DNA of 64,000 nt from Salinicola corii (lineage in GTDB: Bacteria > Pseudomonadota > Gammaproteobacteria > Pseudomonadales > Halomonadaceae). Of this stretch, positions 29,683 to 39,253 are shown piece by piece; positions within the stretch are counted from its first letter, which is position 1, and the number at the start of each line of letters is the position of its first letter. The DNA is taken from assembly GCF_008298015.1 (NCBI RefSeq), contig NZ_VTPX01000002.1, forward strand, positions 186,001-250,000, given 5' to 3'. The notes beneath the pieces are model-generated. The model saw only the letters and a program-made list of their open reading frames with translations. It had not been told where the DNA came from and did no database searches. A program made the position numbers and the translations under genes.

Positions 29683-30882
29683 TCAGTCCTCTCCCAGCTT
29701 GACCATCCTGGGCCGGCCGATCAGCATGCCGGCTACGCTCTGGCCGGCGAGCAGCACGATCAGGAAGATCAACGACAGCTGCCAGTCGCCGCTCAGTCCG
29801 TGCAGTGCGCCGAACAGCAGCGGCCCGCTGGCGCCCATCAGGTAGCCGATGCTCTGGGACATGCCCGAGAGCATCGCGGCGTGCTGGGGTTGTCTCGTTC
29901 GCAGCACGATCATGGTCAGCGCGAAGCTGAAGCAGCCGCCCTGGCCGGCGCCCAGTAACAGCGCCCATAGCAGCGGCGAGGCAGTCGGTGCCAGCAGCAG
30001 CCCGAGCAGGGCCAGCGCCACCAGCGAGCAGAGACCGAGCACCAGCAGGCTGTGATGGGCCAGCCGCGAGGCCAGTCGGGCGACGATGTAGCTGCCCGGG
30101 ATACTGGTGAAGTTGATCAGCGACAGCATGATGCCGGCGGTCGCCTCGGGCACGCCGGCCTGGATCGCCACCGCCGGCACCCACGTCTGCAGCGTGTAGA
30201 AGCTCAGCGACTGGGCGCCCATGAACAGCGTCAACGTCCACGCCACCGGGCTGCGGAACAGTCGCGACATCGGCGGCCGCCGTGTAGCGGCCGATTGCTC
30301 GGGCCCCAGCGAGAGCGCCACGCGCCACCACACGATGGCGGATCCTATCCCGAAGGCGGCCCACAGCCAGATCGGGGTGGACCAGCTTCCCGACAGGTTC
30401 ATCAACGGAATGGCGCTGCCGGCGCTGATCGTGGCGCCGACCCCCATCATCACCGTGTAGAGCCCCATGGTGCGGCCCAGGCGGTCGCCGCGATCGCGTT
30501 TGACCAGGCTCGGCATGAACACGTTGCCGAAGGCGATACCCATCCCCGCGCACAGCGTGCCGAGCAGCATGACCGTCAGACTCTCGACGCCGCGCATCAC
30601 GCCGCCGATGGCGATCAGCGTGATCGCGCAGGCGATGGCACGATCGAGGCCGACGCGGTCGGCGAAACCCGGCGCCAGCGGCGAGAGCAGGCCGAAGCAG
30701 AGAATCATCCCGGTGGTGAAGAGGCTCGCCGTACCGGCACCGATGGCCAGTGTCCCCATGATCGGTTCGAGCACCGGCCCGATCACCACGACCGGTGCAC
30801 GCAGATTGATCGCCGCCAGGCCGAAGGCGACGAGCCACAGCCAGGCCGGTAGCGGGGGACGGGGGATCGGGGCTGACGACAC
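29683..30882 (-). CDS. MFS transporter, CynX/NimT family
   Basis: A 399-aa, 12-helix major facilitator. The opening LWLVAFGLAAINLRAPVVVIGPVLEPIMGTL resembles CynX/NimT (cyanate, 2-nitroimidazole) transporters. The start is GTG at 30882 with GGAGAG upstream. It is divergent from a TetR gene, and the palindromic operator at 30979-31000 lies between them, so TetR probably represses it. The substrate is not predictable from sequence. Confidence 0.88.
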   Translation of the reverse strand: MSSAPIPRPPLPAWLWLVAFGLAAINLRAPVVVIGPVLEPIMGTLAIGAGTASLFTTGMILCFGLLSPLAPGFADRVGLDRAIACAITLIAIGGVMRGVESLTVMLLGTLCAGMGIAFGNVFMPSLVKRDRGDRLGRTMGLYTVMMGVGATISAGSAIPLMNLSGSWSTPIWLWAAFGIGSAIVWWRVALSLGPEQSAATRRPPMSRLFRSPVAWTLTLFMGAQSLSFYTLQTWVPAVAIQAGVPEATAGIMLSLINFTSIPGSYIVARLASRLAHHSLLVLGLCSLVALALLGLLLAPTASPLLWALLLGAGQGGCFSFALTMIVLRTRQPQHAAMLSGMSQSIGYLMGASGPLLFGALHGLSGDWQLSLIFLIVLLAGQSVAGMLIGRPRMVKLGED

Positions 30883-30978
30883 AGGTAGCGACTCTCCGAA
30901 GGACGGGACCGCATCTTAGCATCGATGAAGGCGCCGGCGGACAGGGTTGCGCTCCGTCGTCGAGATGTCGGTTTGCAT

Positions 30979-31000
30979 GTGTAAAATGATCGTTTTACAC
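30979..31000. promoter_or_regulatory. TetR operator O1
   Basis: Arms GTGTAAAA and TTTTACAC surround TGATCG, a near-perfect 22-bp palindrome ending 7 bp before the tetR start. A second related site lies at 31621-31642. It is positioned to control both tetR and the divergent MFS gene. Confidence 0.8.
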
Positions 31001-31007
31001 TCTCGAC

Positions 31008-31547
31008 ATGGATATTCGCACACGACTCATTTCGACCGCCGAGCAGCTCTTCGACCGCCACGGCTTCACCGCCACCGGCATGGACCGGCTGACCCAGGCC
31101 GCCGGCATCTCGAGCCGCACCCTCTACAAGCATGTCGGCAGCAAGAACGGCCTGATGGCCGCGGTCCTGAACGAGCGCGACCGTCGCTTTCATCGGCTCG
31201 TTAGCGGTGACAGCGTCGATGCGCTGTTCGGCGCGCTGGAAACCTGGTTCGCCGAGGAGGGCGCAAGAGGATGCCTGTTCCTGCGAGCCTGGGGGGAAAC
31301 CGGTGGCAACGTGCAGGAAATCGCCGAGGCGATGGCCCGGCACAAGGATCGCCTGCGGCAACGCATCGAGGGCATCGTCGTGGTGGAGATCGGCCGCCCC
31401 GATGACGAACTGGCTGAAGCGATCCTGCTGCTGTTCGAGGGCGCCACCCATGCGGCGACCTACCGGGGTGGGGCCGCCGTCGATGGCGCTCGGCGCGCCG
31501 CACGGCGCCTGATCGAGGGCGCACGCACCCAAGGGCTCTCGTCCTGA
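31008..31547 (+). CDS. TetR/AcrR family transcriptional regulator
   Basis: A 179-aa TetR repressor. The helix-turn-helix is ISTAEQLFDRHGFTATGMDRLTQAAGISSRTLYKHVGSKNGLMAAVL, near residues 6-52. The ligand domain includes RGCLFLRAWGETGG, a feature of AcrR-like regulators. It sits between two MFS genes, each with a copy of the same palindrome in front, so a drug- or metabolite-responsive efflux regulon is likely. Confidence 0.94.
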   Translation: MDIRTRLISTAEQLFDRHGFTATGMDRLTQAAGISSRTLYKHVGSKNGLMAAVLNERDRRFHRLVSGDSVDALFGALETWFAEEGARGCLFLRAWGETGGNVQEIAEAMARHKDRLRQRIEGIVVVEIGRPDDELAEAILLLFEGATHAATYRGGAAVDGARRAARRLIEGARTQGLSS

Positions 31548-31620
31548 CGCAGCCAAGCATGACCTGACACGACCCTGATCCGATTCTCCGGCCCAAGACC
31601 GGCGGATTCGTCTCGGCTGT

Positions 31621-31642
31621 GAGGAAAACGATCATTTTACAT
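31621..31642. promoter_or_regulatory. TetR operator O2
   Basis: The stretch AAAACGATCATTTTACA (31625-31641) repeats the inverse of the operator at 30979-31000; 19 of 22 positions agree. It lies ~60 bp before the second MFS gene, 74 bp after tetR. Confidence 0.78.
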
Positions 31643-31703
31643 CAAGGGCGTCGTCTCGCGGCCTTGCTGCCGCCCGACACGCCAGCCAAAAAAGGATCCT
31701 GAT

Positions 31704-33014
31704 ATGACCCGCCAAGAACGTCGACTCGTCGTTGCCGGCACCATGCTGATTGGCGTGAGCTACGGATTGGCCCGCTTCGCCTACGGGCTCTTCCTGCCCA
31801 GCATGCGTGAGGATGTCGGAATGAGTTCGGCCATGGCCGGTGCCATCGGGAGCGGTGCCTATCTCGGCTACTGTCTCGCCATCGTGGTCAGCGCGCTGCT
31901 GGTGGAACGCCTCGGCGCTCGGCGAGTGGCCGTCATCGCCGCCCTGATCGCGGCGGTGGGCATGGCGGCCATCTCCGTCAGCACCAGCGCGCCTTGGCTG
32001 GCCGGCGCCATTCTGCTGGCGGGTGCCAGTACCGGGCTGGCATCGCCGCCCATGGCCCAGGCCGTCTCCGTCACCATCGTCAACGTCCACCAGGGGCGTG
32101 CCAACACCGTCATCAACGCCGGTACCAGCCTGGGTGTCGCGATCTCCGGCCCGGTGGCCTTTGCCGCCACCGGACAATGGCGGATCGCCTACGCGGCCTT
32201 TGCCGTCGCCGCGCTGGTGAATGCACTGCTGCTGTCGATCAGCGTGCCGCGAGCGGATGCCGGCGATCGTCGATCGGATCCACTGAAAAAAGGTCGCGGT
32301 GCCGGTATCTGGCGCTCCCACGTGGCGGTGCTGGTCCTGGCTGCCGTCGGCATGGGCATGGCCAGTGCCGCCTACTGGACCTTCTCGAGCGAGGCCGTGG
32401 TCACGTTGGGGCACTTCGATCAGGCGACGGCCAATATCGTCTGGATTCTGATCGGCGTTGCCGGCTTGGCTGGCGGGCTGGCGGGTGATCTGGTCAAGCG
32501 TCTCGGTCTCGATGTCGTCCATCGCGGCGCGCTCGCTGCGCTGGCGCTCTCGCTCTGCCTGCTCGCCATGCTGCCCTTCAGCCTGCCGGCGCTGCTCGTC
32601 TCGGCCGCGCTCTTCGGTGGCGCCTACATCATGCTTACCGGCGTCTATCTCGTGTGGGGCATCCGGCTCTACGCGGATCGGCCCGCCATTGGCCTTGGGC
32701 TGCCGTTTCTGATGATTGCCGTGGGACAGATCGTCGGTTCGCCGCTGGCCGGCTATCTGATCGGCGGCCAGGGATACGCCTTCTGCTTCATCGCCTTTGC
32801 TCTGATCGCGGTGACGACGATGCTGGCGGGGTACCGCGCGGACGGGCAGAAGCGTGCCGACACTCGCCCGCCGGTGGCATTGAAAGGCATGCCGGTGTCA
32901 TCGCGCCCGCCGATCCCGCCGTTCTACATGCCGGCGATGCCGCCGCTGGGGTTGATCGACAAGATTGGCCGGAAACTGAACGCCCGGCTCGGCGCCGGCA
33001 CCGACCGGCGCTGA
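31704..33014 (+). CDS. MFS transporter, YbfB/YjiJ family
   Basis: A 436-aa major facilitator with about 12 helices. The N terminus VAGTMLIGVSYGLARFAYGLFLPSMREDVGMS is the YbfB/YjiJ signature. The final ~60 residues are a hydrophilic proline-rich tail (SSRPPIPPFYMPAMPP) beyond the usual end. A TetR operator copy is in its promoter region. Function is probably efflux; the substrate is unknown. Confidence 0.9.
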   Translation: MTRQERRLVVAGTMLIGVSYGLARFAYGLFLPSMREDVGMSSAMAGAIGSGAYLGYCLAIVVSALLVERLGARRVAVIAALIAAVGMAAISVSTSAPWLAGAILLAGASTGLASPPMAQAVSVTIVNVHQGRANTVINAGTSLGVAISGPVAFAATGQWRIAYAAFAVAALVNALLLSISVPRADAGDRRSDPLKKGRGAGIWRSHVAVLVLAAVGMGMASAAYWTFSSEAVVTLGHFDQATANIVWILIGVAGLAGGLAGDLVKRLGLDVVHRGALAALALSLCLLAMLPFSLPALLVSAALFGGAYIMLTGVYLVWGIRLYADRPAIGLGLPFLMIAVGQIVGSPLAGYLIGGQGYAFCFIAFALIAVTTMLAGYRADGQKRADTRPPVALKGMPVSSRPPIPPFYMPAMPPLGLIDKIGRKLNARLGAGTDRR

Positions 33015-33092
33015 GCGATCGAGAGACCCCATGGCCTGGGGGCCTTCTACACCACCGGCGAGCGCGCCCTGGCGCGACCGATTGCCGGGGGA

Positions 33093-34469
33093 TCAGGCTT
33101 GCAACATTGCTTCCACCACGCCGGCGTGCTGCAGCAGCGCGGCGTCGTCACCCCCGGGGCGCGACAGCATCAGGCCGATAGGCAGTTCGGCGCCGGTCGC
33201 GAAGTAGGGCAGCGAGATCGAGGCCGCGTCGAGATAGTTGAAGACGCTGGTGTTGCGCAGGGCCAGCCGATTCGCCCGCTGGAACGCGGCGGCATCGTTC
33301 TCGAGTTCGGCTCGCTTTGGCGGCAACGTCGCTACCGTCGGCAGCAGTACGGCGTCGAAGCCGGCCATCTCGGCCGCAAAGCGCCGCTGCCAGCCGGCCC
33401 GCGGCCACAGGCGCTGAAGATAATCGGCGGCACTGATGTCCCGGCCGCCCTTCAGACGCTCGGCGATCAGCGGATCGTATTCGGCTTCCGCACGCCCGAG
33501 CTGCTCGCGATGCAGCGCTGCCGCTTCCGGCACCACCAGTCCACCCTGCCGGTTGATCGCCAGCGCAGCGTCGATGGCCGCGAACGGCAGACGCTCGACG
33601 TGACACCCACTGGCTTCGAGGACAGCGACGGCCGCCTCGAAGCCGTCGCGAACCGCGTCATCGAGCTCGCTCATCAGGCCGCCTTCGGCGATCGCCAGCC
33701 GCAGCGGTCGCGGCGTGGCATCCAGGGCCGGCAGCGGCCGCTCGGCCAGAATCGACCATAGGCTTGCGCAGCACGCGACGCTGGGCGCGATGGGGCCGAC
33801 GCAGTCGAGACTCGGCGCGAGCGGGTAGGCGCCTTCGGCCGGTACGGCTTGCTGACTCGGCTTGAAGCCGGTCAGGCCGCAGAAGGCGGCGGGGATCCGC
33901 AGCGAACCGCCGGTGTCGCTGCCCAGCGTGGCGGCGGCGAGGCCAAAGGCGACCGACGCGGCACCGCCGGAGGTCGAGCCGCCGGTGATGCGCTCGGCAT
34001 CGAACGGATTGGGCGGCGTGCCGTAGTGCCGGTTGAGCCCGAGTCCGGAGAACGCGAATTCGCTCATGTTGGTGCGCCCGGTCAGCAGCGCGCCGGCATG
34101 GCGCAGACGCTGGACCGCGGGCGCATCGTCGCGGGCGGGCGGGCTGTCACCCAGCACGCGGGAGCCGGCTTTGGTCACTTCGCCCCGAACATCGAACAGA
34201 TCCTTGATGCTGATCGGCAGGCCGGCCAGGGATTCGGTGGGATCGAGGTGCGCCAGCCGGTCGCGCAGCTTGTCGGCACTGAATTCGATGAAGGCCGTGG
34301 CGGCGACGTCGGCCTGTGACTGGGCCCGCTCGATCAGCGCCTCGAGCGCCTGGGCGGGGATGAAGTCGCCGCCGTCGATCGCCGCCTGCCAGTCGGTCAG
34401 ACGGCGTTGGCGGGGAGGGCGGTTCCAGAACGCTGGCGCGGCATCCTGTGGCGTCTCTGGTGAGCTCAT
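33093..34469 (-). CDS. Amidase (amidase signature family)
   Basis: A 458-aa amidase-signature hydrolase. The Ser-cisSer-Lys triad is visible: Lys in GLPISIKDLFDV, cis-Ser in ITGGSTSGGAASVAFG and nucleophile Ser in GSDTGGSLRIPAAFCGL. It would hydrolyse a small amide to acid and ammonia in the cytoplasm. The start overlaps the stop of the DUF2848 gene (ATGA), tying it to a TRAP transporter cluster. There is no C-terminal allophanate hydrolase domain. The natural substrate is unknown; AtzE/GatA-like and mandelamide-hydrolase-like members share the fold. Confidence 0.93.
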   Translation of the reverse strand: MSSPETPQDAAPAFWNRPPRQRRLTDWQAAIDGGDFIPAQALEALIERAQSQADVAATAFIEFSADKLRDRLAHLDPTESLAGLPISIKDLFDVRGEVTKAGSRVLGDSPPARDDAPAVQRLRHAGALLTGRTNMSEFAFSGLGLNRHYGTPPNPFDAERITGGSTSGGAASVAFGLAAATLGSDTGGSLRIPAAFCGLTGFKPSQQAVPAEGAYPLAPSLDCVGPIAPSVACCASLWSILAERPLPALDATPRPLRLAIAEGGLMSELDDAVRDGFEAAVAVLEASGCHVERLPFAAIDAALAINRQGGLVVPEAAALHREQLGRAEAEYDPLIAERLKGGRDISAADYLQRLWPRAGWQRRFAAEMAGFDAVLLPTVATLPPKRAELENDAAAFQRANRLALRNTSVFNYLDAASISLPYFATGAELPIGLMLSRPGGDDAALLQHAGVVEAMLQA

Positions 34470-35149
34470 TGCGCGACCTCGAGTTCGATGACGGTGTAGG
34501 CGTGGCTCAGACGACGGTCGAGGACCGGGTCGTTGAGCGTCATCGAGAAGCGCGGGCTGGGCCGGATGCCGCCGATGGCAGGCACGGTACCGCACAGCAG
34601 CAGCGTGTTGGGTTCCAGCGATTCGCCTTGCTTGAGCGCGGCGGGCAGTTTGGCCAGCAGCGTCTCGACATCCAGCAGCTCGGCCAGCGTGCCTTTTTGA
34701 TAGGTGACGGTCTGGCCGTTCTCGTCGATCCGGCTTTCGAGCTCCAGCGAATCCCAGTGATCGCGGATCTCGTCCCATGGCCAGGCCCGAGTGGCGACCG
34801 GCTTGGCGCAGAGCTGCTTGGATTCGGCCACGCCCACGGCTTCCAGCTTGCGATCGGTGTGGTCGGAGGCGAGCGTCACCCACAGCCGGCCGTCGCCATC
34901 GCTGATCAGACAGACTTCGGCTTCGCCGGAGCCCTCGCCGCCGAGCATCTCGACGTTTTCCGCCTGGGTCAGCAGTTGGGCGCTGGCGCGGTAGAACAGC
35001 GGCACGCTGGACGGCGGCTTGACGCCGATGGCGGCCAGCTCCTCGATATGGTGCTGGACACCGGCCTGATCGCGGCCGGCCCAGCCGGCGATGGCCAGGC
35101 GTTGCGGGGTGACGCTGAGGGAGCCTTGGGGCGTTTCGAAAGTCAGCAT
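34466..35149 (-). CDS. DUF2848 family protein
   Basis: A 227-aa soluble protein that I assign to DUF2848. Notable blocks are LTFETPQGSLSVTPQRLAIAGWAGRDQ, VPLFYRASAQLLTQAENVEMLGGEGSGEAEVCLI and TLASDHTDRKLEAVGVAESKQLCAKP. The SDHTDR segment and general layout recall fumarylacetoacetate hydrolase-like enzymes, but this is a weak impression. It lies between the TRAP genes and the amidase, overlapping the latter by 4 bp, so it likely acts on the same imported compound. Function is not established. Confidence 0.75.
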   Translation of the reverse strand: MLTFETPQGSLSVTPQRLAIAGWAGRDQAGVQHHIEELAAIGVKPPSSVPLFYRASAQLLTQAENVEMLGGEGSGEAEVCLISDGDGRLWVTLASDHTDRKLEAVGVAESKQLCAKPVATRAWPWDEIRDHWDSLELESRIDENGQTVTYQKGTLAELLDVETLLAKLPAALKQGESLEPNTLLLCGTVPAIGGIRPSPRFSMTLNDPVLDRRLSHAYTVIELEVAQ

Positions 35150-35220
35150 GAGCGGTTCCTGAATTGTCGTTGGATCGGAAGTCGGCGTCGGGTGTTGCTG
35201 TTCATGGATGAAGCGACGAA

Positions 35221-36501
35221 TCAGAGCGAGTTCGGCAGCCACAGGGCGATGTCGGGGAACAGGATCAGCAGCACGGCCATCACGACCATGGCGGCGATGA
35301 ACGGCAGCGTACCGATGATCACGTCGGAGAACGGCTTGCCGCGCCGGGATGCCTGGACGATGTAGAGGTTGAGCCCCACCGGCGGTGTGATCAGCGCCAT
35401 CTCGACGAACAGGATCATCACCACGCCGAACCACACCTTGTCGAAGCCGGCGGCGAACAGCAGCGGCGCGATGATCGGCAGCGTGATCACCATCATCGAC
35501 AGCGTCTCGATGAAGAAACCGAGAACCACCAGTAGTGCCAGCACGCAGAGCAGCAGCGCCATCGGTGACAGGTCCAGTTGCGTCAGCAGCTGCGTCAGCT
35601 GGTTGGAAAGACCCGCCGAGGCGAGCGCGAAGTTGAGAAACGAGGCCGCCAGCATGATGAACAGAATCATCGAGGTGGTGCGCACGCTGTTGTCGAGCGC
35701 TTCGGTCAGCATGTGCCAGTCCAGCCGGCGATTGAACGCGGCGAGGATCAGCGCGACCACCACGCCGATGGCGGCGGCTTCGGTGGGCGTCGCCCAGCCG
35801 GTGTAGATCGAGCCGACGATGGCGACGAACAGGATCAGCAGCGGCAGCAGGAACTTCAGATGACGCAGGCGCTCCGGCCAGCTCGAGTGACTGCGTGGCC
35901 CCCCGAGCGATGGCTTGACAGCGCAGAACAGGATTGCCGTCAGCATGAACAGGCCGGTCAACAGCAGCCCCGGCAGCAGCCCGGCAACGAACAGCTTGGG
36001 GATCGAGGTCTCGGTCAGAAAGCCGTAGACGATCAGGTTGATCGAGGGCGGGATCAGGATCCCCAGCGTGCCGCCGGCGGCGATGCTGCCGCAGAAGAGC
36101 CGCGGGTGATAGCCGAGCTTGTCGCCCTGGGGCAGCGCCACGGTGGAGATCGTCGCGGCGGTGGCCACCGACGATCCAGAGGTCGCCGAGAACAGCATCG
36201 AGGTCATCACGTTAGCATGCAGCAGACCGCCGGGCAGCCAGGAGAGCCAGTGATCCATGGCGCGATAGGCGCGTTCGGCGATGCCCGCGCGCACGATGAT
36301 TTCGCCCATCAGCACGAACAGCGGAATCGCAATGAGCAGAAAGGAGTCGGCCGCCGACCACAGATTCTGGCCGAGCGCCCGCATCAGCGGGAAGAACGAG
36401 AAGAACTGATCGACGCCGAAGGCGAGCAGGAACAGCGCAATGGCGACCGGAATGCCGGTCAGCAGCAACGCCAGAATGCCGATGGAGAGATAGGCAAGCA
36501 T
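35221..36501 (-). CDS. dctM: TRAP transporter large permease (DctM)
   Basis: A 426-aa, ~12-helix TRAP permease. It opens with LSIGILALLLTGIPVAIALFLLA, and contains NLWSAADSFLLIAIPLFVLMGEIIVRAGIAERAYR and FCGSIAAGGTLGILIPPSINLIVYG, both hallmarks of the family. It forms the sodium-driven channel with the small permease. It overlaps the dctQ stop by one base. It is the third gene of a dctP-dctQ-dctM set that also includes an amidase and DUF genes. Confidence 0.95.
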   Translation of the reverse strand: MLAYLSIGILALLLTGIPVAIALFLLAFGVDQFFSFFPLMRALGQNLWSAADSFLLIAIPLFVLMGEIIVRAGIAERAYRAMDHWLSWLPGGLLHANVMTSMLFSATSGSSVATAATISTVALPQGDKLGYHPRLFCGSIAAGGTLGILIPPSINLIVYGFLTETSIPKLFVAGLLPGLLLTGLFMLTAILFCAVKPSLGGPRSHSSWPERLRHLKFLLPLLILFVAIVGSIYTGWATPTEAAAIGVVVALILAAFNRRLDWHMLTEALDNSVRTTSMILFIMLAASFLNFALASAGLSNQLTQLLTQLDLSPMALLLCVLALLVVLGFFIETLSMMVITLPIIAPLLFAAGFDKVWFGVVMILFVEMALITPPVGLNLYIVQASRRGKPFSDVIIGTLPFIAAMVVMAVLLILFPDIALWLPNSL

Positions 36502-37139
36502 CAGGATTTTCCTCCTGCCGCGGCGTTGTCGCGCTCGCTGGCCTCGAGCTGGTTGGTTTCGAGTGGTGCGGCCTCGAGCGGGTCGGCGTCGTGGCCCATG
36601 CCGATCAGCGCCCGAATCGTAGCGCTATCGCCGCCGATCGCCGCCAGCAGGGCGCGAATCGCGAGCACCGCCGCTGCAAGGGCAAACCAGGTGTAGCCCA
36701 ACACCCAGACCAACTGCGGTATCCACAGCGGCGTCGACAGTGGCGTATTGGCGGTGGTGTGGTTGGAGAGTGACCCCGAGAACACCGGCCAGGCGTGGAT
36801 GACGATCATCCAGCCGACCAGATTGACGGCGAGTATCGAGAGCAGATCGAGCGCTGCACGGGCGGCGATCGGCAGCTTCGAGTAGCCGACATCGATGCGG
36901 ATATGGGCACGTTCGACCAGCGTGTGTGAGAGCCCCCAGGCCGAAAGAACGGCGAGGACATAACCGGCATACTCCTGGACGCCTTCGAAGGAGCGGCCCA
37001 GCAGTTTGCGACTGACCACTTCCATGATGACCATGACCACGACGGCCAGTAGCAGCAGACCGATGAGCCGAGCGGCCCAGCGCGAGATTTGACGGACGGC
37101 GCCCACGAGGGCGTCGACCAGAGAGACGAGAGTGAGCAT
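36501..37139 (-). CDS. dctQ: TRAP transporter small permease (DctQ)
   Basis: A 212-aa protein with four membrane helices: LIGLLLLAVVVMVIMEVVSRKLL, EYAGYVLAVLSAWGLSHTLV, ALDLLSILAVNLVGWMIVIHAW and LVWVLGYTWFALAAAVLAI. The arrangement and the ERAHIRIDV motif between helices 2 and 3 are standard for DctQ. A C-terminal hydrophilic tail of ~35 residues is extra. It is contiguous with dctM. Confidence 0.93.
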   Translation of the reverse strand: MLTLVSLVDALVGAVRQISRWAARLIGLLLLAVVVMVIMEVVSRKLLGRSFEGVQEYAGYVLAVLSAWGLSHTLVERAHIRIDVGYSKLPIAARAALDLLSILAVNLVGWMIVIHAWPVFSGSLSNHTTANTPLSTPLWIPQLVWVLGYTWFALAAAVLAIRALLAAIGGDSATIRALIGMGHDADPLEAAPLETNQLEASERDNAAAGGKS

Positions 37140-37211
37140 GTTGACTACCTGCAGGCGGCTGAGATCGGGTGTCTAGGGCCGGGCACCGGCGTGCCCGGCC
37201 CTGCGACCCGT

Positions 37212-38258
37212 TTACTTGACGATGGGGAGCGCGACCAGCGGTGCGACGTTCGCGTTCCAGAGCGAGATCGTCTCGTCATCGATCCGCGAGGCCCAGCTCG
37301 GCAGTACGGCACCGACCAGCGCCTGGTGGGCGCGCTCGCGGTCGGCATCGGTCACTTCGACCAGTGTCATGTCGCCCGGCTTGCCGTGTTCGCACTCTCC
37401 ATTGCCGGTCAGGCAGGCGATGCCCTGCTGCTCGTCCTTGGCCAGGTTGTTCCACACCGGATCGATGAAGCCGGGTTCGATCTGGTCTTCGATGGTCTGC
37501 TTGGTCTCGTCGTCGAGCGAGTTCCAGGTGTCGTTGCTGACCGCGGTAATGACGGTGTCCCAGCCGCCGATCGGTAGCGGCAGCAGATAATCGGCCACAT
37601 CCTGCCAGCCGGAGTTGTAGCCGGAAAGCGAGCCGGTGACGGCACAGTCGATCACGCCGCGCTCCAGCGCGCCGGGTACCTCGTTGAAGGCCATGACCGT
37701 GCTCTGGGCACCGATGGCGGAGAGGAACTCCGCCGTGGTGCGGCCACTGGCGCGAACCTTCTTGCCCTGCAGATCGCCGAGTCCCGTGATCGGCGTGTTG
37801 CAGAACACCACCTGCGGCGTGTTGGGCGCGATCGCTAGCACATGCGCATTGTAGTGAGACTGCATCGTCTTTTCAGCGATCGGCATGAACGCCTCGCTGA
37901 CCTCGCGTGCCTTGACGGGGTCGGTGGTCATCATCGGCAGGTCGAGCCCCTCCAACGCCGGCGCCTCGCCGCCGACATAGTCCGAGAACGTCATGCCGAC
38001 ATTGAACAGGCCGTTTTTCAGGTAGTTGAAGACATCGCTGCCTTCGATACCCATCTGATCGAAGGTCGTCATCTGCACGCTGATGTTGCCATCGCTGGCT
38101 TCGGGCAGCGTCCGGGTCCAGAACGGTGCCTCGAAGTTCTTGTGCAGCGAGACCGCGCTCCAGGTGCCGACGACGTTGAGATTCGTCTCCGCCATCGCTG
38201 GCTGCGCCAGGCCGAGGGTCAGAGTAGATAGGGCCAGGCTGGTGAGGATCGTTTTCAT
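37212..38258 (-). CDS. dctP: TRAP transporter substrate-binding protein (DctP)
   Basis: A 348-aa periplasmic binding protein with a signal peptide cleaved near AMA-ET. DctP-type blocks are GKKVRASGRTTAEFLSAIGAQSTVMAFNEVPGALERGVIDCAVTG, where the Arg typically salt-bridges a substrate carboxylate. This points to an organic acid ligand. ATG 38258 follows GAGAG; an in-frame ATG 15 bp earlier lacks a site. The leader carries a CA-rich CACAACAAC ~22 nt upstream of the start. Confidence 0.93.
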   Translation of the reverse strand: MKTILTSLALSTLTLGLAQPAMAETNLNVVGTWSAVSLHKNFEAPFWTRTLPEASDGNISVQMTTFDQMGIEGSDVFNYLKNGLFNVGMTFSDYVGGEAPALEGLDLPMMTTDPVKAREVSEAFMPIAEKTMQSHYNAHVLAIAPNTPQVVFCNTPITGLGDLQGKKVRASGRTTAEFLSAIGAQSTVMAFNEVPGALERGVIDCAVTGSLSGYNSGWQDVADYLLPLPIGGWDTVITAVSNDTWNSLDDETKQTIEDQIEPGFIDPVWNNLAKDEQQGIACLTGNGECEHGKPGDMTLVEVTDADRERAHQALVGAVLPSWASRIDDETISLWNANVAPLVALPIVK

Positions 38259-38335
38259 CTTTGGCTCTCGCATTATTGAGGTTGTTGTGCGGGTCGTATG
38301 GATAATCGGGCCGCGACATTGTCGCGGCGGCGGGT

Positions 38336-39130
38336 TCAGCGATACTTCAGACGGTAGTTCGGCACGTCCGTGATCAGCATGTGCCCCGGCGCGTGTGCCA
38401 TCGCGAAGGGTAGCTTCGCATTCATCAGCGCGACCTGCGGCGTCACCCCGCAGGCCCAGAACACTGGAATATCGCCGGCTTCCATCACCGGCGGATCGCC
38501 GAAGTCCGGCTTGTGGATATCGTCGATGCCGATCAGCTCCGGTCGCGCCAGATGCAGGGGGGCGCCATGAACGCTGGGCATGTCGGTGGTGATCTGCACG
38601 GCGCGGATGGCATCGGCCGGCGACATGGCGCGCATCGAAACGACGTAGTTGCCGTGGAACGGGCCGGCGGGAATCAGCGGAACACGGGTTCGGTACATCG
38701 GTACGATGGTGCGCGCGGCCATATGGCGAACCGGCACGCCCTCGGCAAGCAGCGGCTCCTCGAACGAGAACGAGCAGCCGATCGAGAAGGTCACCAGATC
38801 GTCGCGCCAGCGGGAGACGAGATCGGCTGGCTCGTCGACCAGTTCGCCGTGTTCGTAGACGCGGTAGCGGGGTACGTCGGTGCGCAGGTCGATCGCGTCT
38901 CCCAGTGCCTGCGGATGAAAGCTGCCCGGTTCGCTGACATCGAGCACCGGACAGGCCGCTCGATTGGCCATACAGAAACGCAGGAAGGCGCTGGCGTAGG
39001 CCTCGGGGATGATGACCAGATTGGCCTGGGCGTAGCCATTGGCGATACCGGTGGTCGTGTTGGACCAGTCGCCGCGACGGATGGCGGCGCGCGCATCGGT
39101 CGGAGAGACGGTGGCGTCGAGAGAGGTCAT
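38336..39130 (-). CDS. DUF1445 family putative hydro-lyase (YcsI-like)
   Basis: A 264-aa protein of the DUF1445/YcsI family, annotated as putative hydro-lyase and related to the N-terminal part of eukaryotic D-glutamate cyclase. Typical blocks are GYAQANLVIIPEAYASAFLRFCMANRAACPVLDV, RDDLVTFSIGCSFSFEEPLL, RTRVPLIPAGPFHGNYVVSMR and FWACGVTPQVALMNAKLPFAMAHAPGHMLITDV. AGGATCG precedes the start. It is first in the TRAP/amidase set, next to a LysR gene. Biochemistry is largely unknown. Confidence 0.88.
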   Translation of the reverse strand: MTSLDATVSPTDARAAIRRGDWSNTTTGIANGYAQANLVIIPEAYASAFLRFCMANRAACPVLDVSEPGSFHPQALGDAIDLRTDVPRYRVYEHGELVDEPADLVSRWRDDLVTFSIGCSFSFEEPLLAEGVPVRHMAARTIVPMYRTRVPLIPAGPFHGNYVVSMRAMSPADAIRAVQITTDMPSVHGAPLHLARPELIGIDDIHKPDFGDPPVMEAGDIPVFWACGVTPQVALMNAKLPFAMAHAPGHMLITDVPNYRLKYR

Positions 39131-39253
39131 TTCATCGATCCTGATTGTCATTGTCGTGGCAGCTTCGACCGCCAAGGCCGGACGCCACCTTATGCAATCC
39201 AACGCTATGGGTTCACGGCGCATCAATCCAATCGATTTTTATGATTCCCTTTC

